The notes beneath the pieces were generated by a model that was not told where the DNA came from, did no database searches, and saw only the letters and a program-made list of their open reading frames with translations. From Thysanoteuthis rhombus (Eukaryota > Mollusca > Cephalopoda > Oegopsida > Thysanoteuthidae), in assembly GCA_963457665.1 (NCBI GenBank), contig OY735202.1, positions 52,961,351 through 53,025,350 on the forward strand: 64,000 bases of DNA. The letters run 5' to 3'. Below, piece after piece: positions 1 through 12,145 of this stretch. Every line of letters starts with the position of its first letter. Within the stretch, counting starts at the first letter, position 1. The position numbers were made by a program, and so were the translations under genes.

Positions 1-1823
1 AACTGAAATATTGAAATGAAAGTATATTTCATTAGGATCCATTATACATTGAGAATTATTCTGAATGACACTTTTATAAAAAGTCAACACTGTCTATGGT
101 CAAGAAATTTTTAAATCAATACCTTGGTACTTATGGTTATAAGCAGTTAATTGATTAATAAGTAGATACAGGAGTATTTATATTTTTTTAAATAAGTTCT
201 TTCAAAATAATGAATGCACACTAGATAGATAGAAAAAATCTGTTGCCTTCAGAACTTTTGAAGATGAATATTCACTGCCATCCATATGGGTACAATAACA
301 AACAAAGCAACAAATATCCTCAGAGTCAATGAGCTATGAGTGAATGACTACGTGTTGATGCAACATAATGTTAGGAAGAATCAACAATTAAGAATCTGAT
401 ATGGCATATTTAATGAAATCACCAGATTGACTTACACCTTCTTTTAATAAGAACATCATCTGTAGCTCTAGTTACCATCTGTACTGGTTGGCTGCAGCTG
501 CATGTAAGTATATATTTAGAGTAAGTAAATAAAAAAAGGAAAAAGAAGGAGAGAAAATGAAACCTGGAATGTCAGCTCTAAAGACAGTAATTTTAATCCT
601 CTTCTTGACATTTGTAAAGTGTAGGACAGAAATTATTCATTTTACATTACTTGTGACCTGGTGGGATCTACAGACTGACACTAACTCCCACAGTCCAACC
701 TTTTTTTGTTTCTAGTTCTAGCCAAGTGACAGTACTGGCCAGCATTTAAGGGATCAGGTGATACATTTATTTTGAACAGTCTATAAATATAGAGTAAGCA
801 AAAATATTTTTGTACCTATCACAAACTGGTAGAAGGATAGTTTATTGCTAAGATATATAGATCTTATAATATTCCTTTCATAAAAAATTGGTAACATATA
901 CATTCACAAATGTAGGCAATAGAAATATACAAAATAAAGAACATAAGACATAGCTCGTGAATGCATGAATATTCAGGCTCAAGCTTGATTTCTTTTTGCA
1001 GTAGAAAATATGTGATGAGAAAGGCCATTTTTTGTTATCCAATGCAAATTTCTGCACTAAGTAGAAATGCGGTTAGTGACTAAGTCTTCATCAGGAGACA
1101 GTCATTCCAAAAATCATTATTAATTCGCAATACACTACATACAAAAAATATAAGGAAAAATATGAATTTTACGTAACATATCAACTTCTAAAAGGACCCT
1201 GTAGGCTCAAACACCGTTTTCCTTTTGCATTGATAAATAATAAGAAACAAATACATATTGTCATCCTCATGGATGATAAAATAACAAAATGATTTAACAC
1301 AATCATTTTGAATTCTTATAGGTCCATTGGCTTTATTGAACCTAGAAATATTTGTTTTATATATATATAAACTTTGATACCAGATTGTTTAGCCATAATA
1401 TGGTGTTTAGTAAGATAGTCTTGCAGACCATTACTGCTATAATGAGTTGGATCTTCATTGAGCACCCACACTAATGGCCATGTGCTAGTCTAAGATGAGC
1501 TTGGTCAAGATAAAATTTGATTCAAATGTACTGCTTTCTCTTACTATACAGCCACAGACAAGACAGATAAATAATTCATCACAAGTAATTTTTTATCCTA
1601 TGAATATAATGCTGATAATTAGAAGCAAAGAGGAGGGGATTTTTAGCACATTTTATAATTTCCATTAGAACCTACGTAGGAAGTTTTAGGCAAACATGTA
1701 ATAAGAATTCAGTTGTTTCTAAACTCACAATAATGAAAATATATTGTTTAGAATTTTTAGATGGCCCAAAGCAAAAAAAAAATTATTAATTTTATTTGGA
1801 TTAACAAACTTTCTCATAGAAAA
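1..1823. other. AT-rich noncoding DNA
   Basis: No open frame, splice-bounded exon or recognisable repeat was seen here. It is A/T-rich with short homopolymers, consistent with intergenic or intronic sequence. Confidence 0.5.
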
Positions 1824-2118
1824 TATACATCATAATGCATAAGATGCTCTTTTATTAGAATGAAAGGATGCATCATAATGCATAAAATGCATCAGATTAG
1901 AATGAAGAGATGTATCATAATGCATAAAATGCTTTACATTAGGATGCAATGGTGTATTATAATGCATAAAATGCGTCAGATTAGAATGAAAGGATGTATC
2001 ATAATGCATAAAATGCTTTACATTAGAATGAAAGAATGTATAATAATGCATAAAATACATCAGGTTAGATTGAAAGGATGTATTATAATGTATAAAATAC
2101 ATCAGATTAAATGGTATA
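1824..2118. repeat. 42-bp tandem minisatellite, six full units
   Basis: Six full units of exactly 42 bp begin at 1856, 1898, 1940, 1982, 2024 and 2066. A partial unit lies before them (from about 1824) and a stub after. The core is TAATGCATAAAATGC. Because 42 is divisible by three, one frame on each strand stays open for 90-110 codons, giving a 14-residue repeat such as MKGCIIMHKMHQIR on the plus strand. The unit ends alternate: CATCAGAT in unit 1, CTTTACAT in unit 2, CGTCAGAT in unit 3 and CTTTACAT in unit 4. This suggests the array grew by 84-bp dimers. The open frames are most simply a by-product of the period; nothing shows expression. Confidence 0.9.
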
Positions 2119-2218
2119 ATGTTTTTTTTTTGTTTTTTTTTTCTGAAATGAATTCTGTCTTATCCAAACTAAATCAATTGAAGAATAATATTTGAGTCTG
2201 TATCAATTTTTTGAATTT

Positions 2219-2929
2219 CAGATTACTGACTGTTCATTTGCTCACTGATGATTGGTCAACTTTGAATTACTAGAAAAAAAAAGACTATTTGAAGGCCTTT
2301 TTTTCATAGTTAATATTTACAAAAACACTGGTTCACATTTTTTTCTCTAAAATTAGAGTATTTATGATATTTATGAAGAAAAAAAACATTTTTCTATGTA
2401 TGATCATAAGTGTACAGACACATAAGCTTGTTTTCTTCATGAATTTTATACATATATAAAAAACAATAACAAAAACTTTTGAAAAAAGAAAAAAAAACCT
2501 CTCAAATGAAAAAACGAAATACAAGCAGAAATATGAGCATAATTTTACTTACTGTATCTTATCTAATTTTATAGTCTCAACTAAATCTTACCATAAATAA
2601 ATAGAACATTTCTAAATTTTATATTAATTGTAAACATATCTCTATCGCACTTATCTTAGAAAAAAAATCAACCCTTGTTCCTGTAAATACATTGTAAATA
2701 CTACTTTAAATCTTATTGTGAGCAAATAGTACATTAAAAAATTTTAGAATAAAAGACTTTATTTTATAAATTGTAAACTCATTCCTATTGCACTACTTCA
2801 AAGAAAAAAAAGTCAACCAGTGTTTTGTAATGAACAATGAAAGAAAGGCCCTCAAACTGTTTTCCTTTGTTTTTCTGTGAATGAAGAGTCAACCAAACAA
2901 TGGCGAGCAGGTGAACAGTCAGAAATCTG
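2219..2929. mobile_element. Nonautonomous element bounded by inverted repeats
   Basis: The left end CAGATTACTGACTGTTCA (2219-2236) is mirrored at 2912-2929 with 17 of 18 bases matching on the reverse strand. Weaker inverted similarity runs about 25 bp further inward (TGCTC...TTGGTCAAC against its mirror). The element is about 711 bp with no coding capacity, so it looks like a MITE. No clear target-site duplication was seen, so the true ends could be a few bases away. Confidence 0.6.
2583..2820. repeat. Two-copy direct duplication, period about 125 bp
   Basis: The stretch 2583-2675 (AAATCTTACC..., ATTGTAAACAT, CTATCGCACTT, AAAAATCAACC) recurs in diverged form at 2707-2818 (AAATCTTATT..., ATTGTAAACTC, CTATTGCACTA, AAAAGTCAACC). 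It lies inside the inverted-repeat-bounded element and is probably an internal duplication of it. Confidence 0.6.
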
Positions 2930-5220
2930 TGATTAAGGAAATAGAATGCCACCAATAATATTCAAAACTGGATTTTAACCAATATTTTTGCAACTCTGCA
3001 CACAAGTATTCAATTTTAATCAACAATTCAAGGAAGAAAGTAACTTAAAAATATGCTTATAATTTGTCTATGTTTGATCAAAAAGCAAGAAAGTGTGGTT
3101 GGTTTTGTTGAAATCATTCTCAAAACATTAGATTGCAAGAGATTAAATTGTAGATATATTACAAGTGGTAACATTCCAGAGGAGCAATATTTCTTCTAGT
3201 ATGCCATTTATCTTGACAATAAGTGTTTTGTTGTAAATAGCTAGTTGACCTAAGATATCATGTAACCAAGTAAATAATCCTTGTGCTAGTTTGATATGAA
3301 TAAAAATTCTGTAACAATAATGCATGCAAGATGTGGTGGGAGTCAATTTTATTTTAACCCTTGCAAAATAAGCGTACAAGGGTACTAGAAGCATTTGTAA
3401 GCTAAGATGATAAAAAGACATTCCAAGGAAAATAATGAATCACCACCACCCATGTATGCTTTCTACCTCATGAATTAAGCAGTGGTGGTGGTAAAATGAA
3501 GTTACTCTGATGAAAATACAACCATTATGGTTTGAATCATAAATTTATGATTTAAAGAATAAAACAAAACATGGACTCAAACTAAGGGACCAATTGGGTA
3601 CAAACTTTTCTACTCATCAAGTGGAGTGTGCATGTAGAAATTTAGGTTTCTACAATGGACAGTAAGGGCTGTGGTGTAGTCCAGATGGATACATACTTAC
3701 ATATAAATGTAAGAACAAATGAATAACCTAAACAGTGATTAAAGCAGTCTGTTGTGGGTACTGGTGATAAAGTGAATAAGTTTTTGACAACAAGTGGATT
3801 GCCAGTGGCCAATAGAGTCACTGTTCCAAAGTGTTTAAATTTTTGAGATGAGGAATCATTAACTTGTGGTACTTCATGACGTTATGATAAATGTGACAAA
3901 AACGATTTTGATATATTTTCAAAGATAAAAATTTTAAAGGCAGGTATGAAATAACTATAAAAAAAAGCACAAGACAACAAGGCAGATAGGGTTATATTAA
4001 TCTGCAGTACTTACTTTCAATGCTTATTCAATGATTATTGATTCTTTTTAGCATATGAATAACATGAAAATTGAAGATATATTGAAAAATATGTAAAAGA
4101 AAATAATATACTTATGAACATACTGTCCCTGGAATGTATCGGTAACTTTGGTTGATAGATAGATTGATAGATGGAGATAATATCATCATTATCAATGTGA
4201 GTGCAAATACAGACCCCACAAAATTATTTTTCAGTGGCAAATCAACTGCATTTCTTTTGCATCCTTTGTGTTGGTGCATTTTCAGGCTACCTCAATTCAA
4301 AACAACCAGCTCCAATGCACCATTTTGGGTATTTAGGTCACATACAGATGAACAGAATTAGATTTTTTGTATTACAGTAAACCCTCCATATGATGAATTT
4401 AGGCTTTGACAAACACATGGATCATAAACTTTCTCCTTTTTGCCGAACTAAAATTTATAAATGTGGCAAACACATGTACCATAAAAAAATGTAGCATTAT
4501 CCTAGTTTTGCGGTCCAGCCTTTAATGGCCTTTAGATCAAGATCAAAGAGTAGTATCTGTTTGCAGAATTTGCTTCGGTTTTGTACAGGTACAATACCTT
4601 GGTTGATGATGGTTTATGAAGGCTCAGTATTGCTGAGCACAAGAGGCCAAGGAATCATCCTATAGCTTCAAAAAATTACTCTGTCCAGTTTAAGAATGGG
4701 TTGGGCTTGCCCTGACGCCCTCACAACACTAGTTGTGAAGACAGGGGCAATTTTTGCAGATCTTCTGTAACTGGAACCCCACATAAAAAAAAACCTTGTG
4801 TCACACCTTGCTCTTGTGGAGAAGCAAGTAAATACGAAGATCAAAGTGTATTATTTGCTAGCAGTACATTCTTGAATAAGCATTCAAATATTACTTCAAG
4901 AGAGAACTTTTGAATAGATTTGATAATTCCATTCTGTATTTAATTATTTAAGTAGAGGAAGTATTATAAATCATTATCAGTAATTTTTTTTTGTTATTAT
5001 TCATCTTCACCTTAATTGTTGTTGCTTTTTATTGCAACTAAACCCAGGCTGGGTACTCTTCAGCATTGAGTAAATAGATTAACAGCGAATTTAGAATAAA
5101 TTGCGGCAGAGTTTAGTTGTGATAAAAAGCAACAACAATTAAGATGGAGGTAACTAACAGCAAAAAAAAAAATTACTAAAGATTCAACAATACACATAAA
5201 ATTTAAAATAATTAAAAGTC
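2930..5220. other. AT-rich noncoding DNA
   Basis: No supportable gene. A short CAGTAAACCCTCC string at 4376 resembles a pogo/Tigger-type terminus, but no partner end was found. Confidence 0.45.
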
Positions 5221-5610
5221 AGGTTAGTCACTCAGTAGAGACCATCACAGGACCAACGGCTTTAAGCAGTGTGCCATATTTGTGGCGATCAATCGAAAAA
5301 TTGGAAAAAGGGATGATCAATGAAAAAGTTGATTTTCTTGCCTTTTGTTGGGTGATGATCACTAAAAAAAGTTCAAATTTCAAAAAAAAAAAATGTGTGA
5401 GTGCTGCTGGACACAAACTGAGGGACAAATTTAACATAAGATTAATGGTAAATTGCCCCCCCCCCTCTAAAATCTTGTTTTGGGAAGAATTTAAAAAACG
5501 AAACAAAAAAGAAAAAGCATTTTTCTAGACATGATTAGGAGTAAATGTTCAAGTTAGCATCCCTGTAGTATAGTTAGATAGCCAGACAGAATTACATAAA
5601 AACTGAAGAA
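5221..5610 (+). repeat. Interspersed repeat family A, copy 1
   Basis: This copy shares ordered blocks with 41985-42390: a GGTTAGTCACTCA start, ACCATCAC..ACCAACG, CTTTTGTTGGG, GTGATCACTAA, ACTGAGGGAC, AAATTG followed by a C tract, GAGTAAATGTTCAAG, GCCAG and GAAGAAACC. It has no coding capacity of its own. The C tract at about 5456-5465 marks the family. Confidence 0.75.
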
Positions 5611-5789
5611 ACCAGAGCTGGCAGTTTCTGGTGTTGATGGTTTTTAATAATCCGGAAAGTGATGATAAGATTTATACCCAAATCTAAATTTTGAAGTTAA
5701 ATGACTTGAGTAATATTTTTTATAATGTTTTAAAACTGACATTTTTGATGAATTCATTCATATCAAACATTTACAAAGTTTTAGACCAA

Positions 5790-6060
5790 TCACCTAGGCC
5801 AAATAGTTGAGTGCTTGCCTCAGTTTTTGCTGAGTAATACCAAAAACTTTAAAAATGGTATTCGATGCCTCTCCACCAAGTACTCAGCAGAAGGGCTTGG
5901 ATTGATGAACTTCTTCCCAAGGCTAAGGGAGTTGCTGTCAAATTACGTTAGATACACTGGTTCTTGTAAAATCACCACAGTTGAGCAACATCCATCCTGA
6001 TTGGGAAATAGCAGTTACTGCAAGCAGAACAAATATTCAACAGGCCTGTAAAGCCGGAAG
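5790..6060 (+). repeat. Possible tRNA-derived SINE
   Basis: TAGGCCAAATAGTTGAG resembles a pol III A box. GGTATTCGATGCC, about 60 bp downstream, resembles a B box (GGTTCGANNCC with an insertion). The A-box stretch followed by TGCTTGCCTC is typical of tRNA-headed SINEs. I saw no cloverleaf that would support a functional tRNA, and no clear tail or target duplication. Chance matches in a 64-kb window are possible. Confidence 0.3.
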
Positions 6061-6439
6061 TGGGTCTTACTAACAATTGCTCAAGTGTACCTAACTCCAC
6101 AAAACCCTCAGTGAAGAAGTGGAGGATGACAATACATAAATGCATACACAATTTTAGTAAGGATATGTTTATATTTTACGATCAGAAACTGTCAACCAGA
6201 ACTGTCACCATAGGTTTCTTCATTTTTTTTTTCAGTTGATCTGACTGGTAGGCTTTATATGTATGTATCATGTATTCAGACCACACATAGGGGGTAGGAA
6301 ATTCAAATGATTACTCCTTATTATGTATAGAAAAAAACGTTTTTGTTGTTCTTTGACGATATCTCCCAGATAGGTTTATATTTGGGGTTCAATTTGCAAA
6401 GTAAGTTTATGCTAGATTAGTCTCTTAGTTGAATCTCTT

Positions 6440-6600
6440 ATTTTTTTGAAAATTTGGACATTTCTTACTGATCACTGCCCAACAAAAGGCGAATTAACCA
6501 ACTTATTCATTGACCCCCCCCCACACACACATAGCATGCTGCCTAAAGACATCAGCTACATGATGGTTAGTGGTGACTGCATGATGTTTTCAGTGACTAA
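6440..6600 (-). repeat. Interspersed repeat family A, copy 2 (partial, inverted)
   Basis: The reverse strand carries the family A blocks TCTTT.GGCAGCATGC, a G-rich tract, GAATAAGTT, CCTTTTGTTGGGCAGTG and ATCA. The order matches 42035-42150. It is a partial copy, about 0.9 kb from copy 1 and in the opposite orientation. Confidence 0.6.
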
Positions 6601-6609
6601 ACAAACTTT

Positions 6610-8019
6610 TTTCTTTCAAATCAAATATAATTTGCTAACTTAAGATGAAATTTTACAAAAATTCTACAGTGAAATTTAAAACGACGAAATTTAAAAAAAA
6701 TCTTTTGTGAGGTAATGGTTAAATGATTGAAACATTTAATCAAACAAGTTAATTGATATCAAATTTGATATAATCAATTCTCATGAAGCGATTATAACCT
6801 TTGCATTATAATATTTTTCTCTATGTGAATGATCAGCAAATAATATTCATAATGGTTAATAAGGTTTGAGTCAATGTCAATGACAATATAAGAGACTGAT
6901 CATTATTTCAAATTAAGGCAAAAACTTTTCTCAAGTTCATAAAAATGTAAGAAACAATGAAAAAAAATTGGATTTAATTCATTTTATGATCAAATGGAAC
7001 AATATCCAGTACTGATTAAATGTTTGCCAGCTAAGTTTGAATAAAACACATGCCAGAACTAAGCACCAAAAAAGTATTATCATGCCAGTAATATTTCCTG
7101 TGGAAGTTCTTTTTTTGACCTATATTCTAGTCATCTCGCTCTCTAAAACTGTGAGCCTACGAAGAATGGAAGGTGAAATTCCTTTTATTTATTTATTTAT
7201 TAATACATGTGTATAGAGTCAGCCGACAAAACCAGGGCAGCAGAAAGTTTGTTTAAACGATGGTAGAAGATGTATCAAGTTCTGCATTGCCGAAAGTTAA
7301 CTACACTGGTAACTAGTTCATTTTCTGTTGGCACTAGCCTACTAAAACAATCAGAAAACAAAAATTCAAAAAATTAGAATGTTTAAAAAACAGGGAAAAA
7401 AACGAGAAGGAAGAATAACTTACCATTAATGCTAAAAAGAGTGAGAGTCAGAACAGTTAGAGAGCCCACCCCCACAGCTGATAGAATAAAGAAAAAGTAG
7501 TTTTAGATTTTGAGTTAACACCCCATTTCAAAAAATTAAACTATATATAGAAACTGAATTCACTGTATTATTTGCTGATTCTTTTTCATACAAACTTGCA
7601 GTACAGGTTTTTTACTTGGTGTATAAAAAAGCCATGAGCAGTCGAGAGCGTGAAATGTGAATGTTTGAAATGAAGGTGTGTGTGACTAACTCACAACATG
7701 AATACATACTTTTCCCATTTGCAGAATCGTGCAGTATAGCATTAGGGGGTTGACAAGTATACAACTAATAAACTTCACAAGTAATTGGCATCAATGTTCT
7801 CAGTTACTTTCCGAAACAAATCAAATGAATGAATTTGACAGAAAATTGTCGAACTAAAGTCCAGTACAAAATCTGGAGTTACAACAAGAACAATCCTCAC
7901 CGATTTGTTAATTCTACAATCTTGGCATTTTAAAGTATATGAAATTTAACATATGTATCACAATCCCCATTTAAGATATCAATATTCAGAATATATTTTT
8001 TAAAGTTTTATTTGCCATA
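6610..8019. other. AT-rich noncoding DNA
   Basis: Nothing recognisable apart from a short ATTT microsatellite near 7185-7205. Confidence 0.45.
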
Positions 8020-8285
8020 AAACACGGCAATACATGGGTTGTAATTGCTGGTATAATTGTACGGTAGTCGGTAAAAAGGTACCGATGCGAAAGGGACGGC
8101 TGTGTAGTAACGGTTTACTGCAAATTGCAGTAGCGTTTAGACGGAAGGCATCAGTCGAAAGGATAATAGTGATTACAAATAATCCAACTGAATTGTATAA
8201 TTCAAGACATTTAATTTGTATCTTTTGTAAATTCAAATAAATAAACGTTTTATTGTTCATTTCGTACCCTTCCTTGGATTTGTAC
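8020..8285 (+). repeat. Member 1 of an inverted pair of related sequences
   Basis: About 190 bp here, from GGGACGGCTGTGTAG to AAATAAACGTTTTATTGTTCATTTCG, is homologous to the reverse strand of 10195-10420. In the frame reading LLQIAVAFRRKASVERIIVIT, the other copy reads LLQVAIAFGRKAQVKKITVVT. Most differences are conservative or synonymous, which could mean past coding constraint. The frame here is short (8034-8240) and is not a recognised protein. It may be a transposon-derived fragment. Confidence 0.55.
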
Positions 8286-8789
8286 GAAATGTTAAATTAG
8301 AAGGTATAATTATTTTTTTTAATAATAGAATTTATTTTGTAAATTTGAAGGAATAAAAAAAGTTTTAATTTCATTCTCGGAACATGCCAAATTTTTCCTC
8401 ATTTTCCCTCCTTAGCAGGTATAAATCTTCGGTGTAGAGAACAGCAAAATAAATAATAAGTCGATTTATTTCCATTTTAACAGACAGATTAAACCGATTT
8501 TTTCAATCATCACATTTCCTTTCATAAAATATTTCTTATTTCATTTTGTAATCTTTACTGAATCATCATCGGGCAGTGTCGTCAATGTAAGTGGAATTGA
8601 TTATTCGTAAGGAAAATCAGCTATATTTTATTTTGATAAATGTTTCAATTTCTGACGACTATTCTGCTCAATTGTACTTTTTGAACAGTGCTGTAACTTG
8701 GGACCTCGGGCCAGACTTCTTGTTTAGGGTCCTTTAAATATACTTTTTGTAAAAATGTTTATCTTAGAAAGGTTGCGCTGAAGTCACTC

Positions 8790-9470
8790 GAGGCAGAATA
8801 TCTCTCAATCGACAACAAATTCCTGGGCCCTCCTCAAAATTCCATCATTTCCTCCTTACTTCATGAACCACCTTCCCACAAATTTTTTCTCAATAAAAAA
8901 AACGAATACATGCATCTGCCTAAAAATTTAGTTACGTCTTTCTTGTCTCACACTTTATCCTTCCACAAAAATTCATTAAAATTCATTGAGAACTTTTGGA
9001 GATGTTTCTCGGCTTCTTTCCTCCTGCATATCTGTATTCACTCCTGTCTATCCATACGATATCTTCCAAAGTTCAAAGTAATTTTGATGAAAGTTGGGAC
9101 ACGGGGCAAAGAAAGGGTGATTGAATTTTGTGTTGGAACTAGAAGTTTGTTCTTCATTAAGGGATATTGCGTTTTTCATACATTTTTGTATTCGCTCCTG
9201 TCTGTCACCATTATATCTCTAGAAGTTCTCAATAGTTTCCAATTAAATTTTGCGGAATAGTAGGGCATGTATAAAGGAAGATAAGATCGAATTTTGGGGA
9301 GGATCCAGGAATTTTGATTCAGAGATATTTTCTCGTTTTTTTCCCCATATACATTGAGATTTTGAACCCCTGTCTTCGACTCCTTGGAAATTTTTTTTCT
9401 CGGGAATAGAAACAGGTTGCAAGTCTATTTTCTTCCCTCAATCTACATTAAATAAGCTCCCCAAAAATAC
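8790..9470. repeat. MITE family B, diverged copy
   Basis: It contains the family B signature AAATTCATTGAGAACTTTT followed by GGAGAT, plus repeated CTCCTGTCTGTC/CTCCTGTCTATC and an inverted counterpart (AAGTTCAAAGTAATTTTGATG). Related blocks occur at 24.5, 44.0 and 55.4-56.0 kb. The open frame at 8910-9260 lies inside the repeat and is not a gene. Confidence 0.55.
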
Positions 9471-10194
9471 ATTCCCACAGGATTACAATTGTCCCTCTTA
9501 TTCAAGACTTGTACTTTAATAACTTATCAAGATTATAAAAAAAAGTTCAAATGACAATTTGATAAACCTATGCACTTAACGATGGCTTGTTCTTCAATTT
9601 CGATCCCATTCCTTTATTATTCAAAGGGGTCCATACAATGATCTTTATTATACATATTTATTAACGAATAATGTCACTAAATGTTTGCAAATAAAATTTT
9701 AAATTCGGGTAACATTTTTTTTTCGTGAGCGGACAAGTTTTACACGGAAGAAATGAAAATTTTTCGACTTGAATTTTTTTTGTATGTGAACTCGCAGGTC
9801 CCCACCTCGCCGGTAGTAACTGCCCTACCTTTAAATAAAAAGAAAACTTTTTGGAGACTTTTGAGCGACTTGAAAGCAGAGAATATAGATATTTTGATCC
9901 TAAAAACGTTCTATTTCAATATAAAAGTATCATTTGAAAAATATAAATTATCAATTACTCTAGGCTTCCTGTGACGAAGCTAGCGTAACAGAATTAAAAA
10001 AAAATAATAGAATCATCAATTCTTACTGATTTGAATTTGCAAAAAGAAAAAAAAACTCATTTTTACATTTTTTTTACTTACAACATCAAATATGTTCCTA
10101 GGATGAAATCATAACTTTTTATTGCTATTAATTTACAGAATGAATTCTATTATTAAGAACATGTTTATACCTTTTGATTTAAAATTCAGTACGA
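9471..10194. other. AT-rich noncoding DNA
   Basis: No exon or known repeat recognised between the two members of the inverted pair. Confidence 0.4.
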
Positions 10195-10420
10195 ATTCAT
10201 GGTGCGAAATAAACAATAAAACGTTTATTCATTTGAATTCTCCAACTCAAATTACGAAATTGAATCACTTGAAATCCTGAATTTACTGATACAAATTCAG
10301 TTAAAATATCCGTAACTACTGTTATCTTTTTGACCTGTGCTTTTCGTCCAAACGCGATTGCGACTTGCAGTAATCTGTACGACACGTCTGTCCTTTTGCC
10401 CTATGCCTTTTGTTTTGGAT
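10195..10420 (-). repeat. Member 2 of an inverted pair of related sequences
   Basis: The reverse strand aligns with 8090-8280 and ends in the same AAATAAACGTTTTATTG followed by TTTATTTCG. A 62-codon frame here ends ...MNKRFIVYFAP. An overlapping frame from 10506 begins with a hydrophobic run (MKIAFMMFIIPIFIVSWF) that could be a signal or membrane segment. No family is recognised. Confidence 0.5.
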
Positions 10421-10539
10421 TCAATCGTAGATTCCAATTCAAAAGTACTCAAAAACCAACTAACTATAAAGATCGGTATTATAAACATCATAAACGCAAT
10501 TTTCATGGGAGAGATGTGAGAAATTTTAAAATTCTAGCA

Positions 10540-11335
10540 AATATCAGTATATAATTCGATTTTGATAGAATTTTCAATTCTTACATATCAAAGGACGAAT
10601 TTAAAAAAATAATTTTCTATTCCAAATTTCAGAAAAGAATAGATCTTTTCATATGATTCCAACCCCACCTTTCATCATTCTGATGATTCATTATATATTT
10701 ATTTTATCATGTTCTCATTGATTCTCACACAATCAACAGATGAATCCAGTAAGATATTAATCAAGTTTATCATTTTTTGAGAGGTGCTCTGGTACTCCTT
10801 GGACTCGGAATTAAAACACAGGAAAATCAAAAAAAAAATTTTTTTTCTTCACACACATTTTGAGAAGACAAAAAACTTCAGTCAAATAGACAGCAATGTA
10901 GTACGGACTATTATTAATGTTTAAGATTCAAACTAATCATTTTTTGGAATCCCCAGGGTCAGAATTGTATGGGAAAATGTATTCATTAGTCTCAGTATCT
11001 TGTTTACTTCAAAAGTTGTGATTTTCTATCTTTTTGGTGTCTAAGTTTGATTTCGCACTTTGGATAATACAAGGTGAAACACCTCACGAAATTGGTGATA
11101 ATTAAGAAAATGAATAGTGTAAAATATCGTGACAAAATCTATACAAAACATGAGTCAATTTGTATTAAAACATTTGCCATAATTTATACCAAGATTTTTG
11201 AATTTAAAAAAATCAAATAATTATTGGATTTTAGTAAAATGTTGAGTACTTATTTGATAAATGGTGAAATTTTTAAAAGAATTTTCCACTCAAAATTTCA
11301 GAGAAAAAAGATTTTTTATGTGATTACAGAATGGT
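10540..11335 (+). repeat. Foldback repeat family C, two tandem diverged copies
   Basis: Blocks at 10555-10690 (GATTTTGATAGAATTTTCAA, TTCAGAAAAGAATAGA, TTTCATATGATTCC) recur in diverged form at 11222-11330. The block at 10738-10835 (GATGAATCCAGTAAGATATT, AATCAAGTTTA, ACAGGAAAATCAA) matches 52908-53010 of the copy near 53 kb. Confidence 0.6.
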
Positions 11336-12077
11336 AGGCGGTCTTACATATAATTACTCGGGAGATTAAAAAATGTAAGCTATAAAAAGCTGAAATTTTT
11401 TTTTATAAAACGCTTATTATCATTGTATATAGCATTAGATTCTATTTCATTTTAAATCCCATCATCCAAACTGTCCGGGATAGAAAATTTGCTGCTAAAC
11501 TGTCTGCATTTGAACTGTTCATGGTCAAAATGTCCAGGATTTATCTAGGATACGCCTTTAATTCATTTGCTGATCAGTTATTCTTATAACTTAGGATCAT
11601 ACATGTATTGAAGAAAGGTTTATGAGAAATTAATTATTATTGTTGTTCAATTGCATACAATAATATGAAAAAATTCTGTTCAGGGAGTATTTTTTTGTGA
11701 TCTCTCTAAAAGAGAGATTGTGTACAGGTAACCATAAATAGTTAAAACGTCATCACTGCTGTCTACCCATATTTTTGTGAGATCAGAAAGGTGTAAAATA
11801 ACATGTCACGTATATGCTAGCTTGTCTCTCTCTATGATACACCAAACGATTCATTTTGGGCCAACAATTTCCAAGAAGACTACAGCTATAGATGATGAGT
11901 GAAGTCAGTATTGATAAAAATGTACTTTGAAAAAAATATGGTCCTTGAAAAAAACAAATATTCCCATCAAAAGAAAGTCTGCCTTCAGCGGAAAAATAAA
12001 ACATTTCGAGTGTGTTCGAAGCTAAAATTTTATATATGTATGTATATATTACATATGATATTATATAATATTATACA

Positions 12078-12083
<6 letters not shown>
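11336..12083. other. AT-rich noncoding DNA
   Basis: No coding or repeat signal beyond simple A/T runs. Confidence 0.4.

Positions 12084-12141
<58 letters not shown>
12084..12141. repeat. TA microsatellite
   Basis: About 29 uninterrupted TA units, preceded by imperfect TATTATA repeats. Confidence 0.98.

Positions 12142-12145
<4 letters not shown>

Noticed and set aside
1830-2195. Two overlapping frames on opposite strands (90 and 111 codons) as repeat-protein genes
   Set aside because: Both arise from the 42-bp period being a multiple of three; no splice, promoter or homology evidence.
4376-4400. CAGTAAACCCTCC string resembling a pogo/Tigger-type terminus
   Set aside because: No inverted partner or transposase was found nearby.
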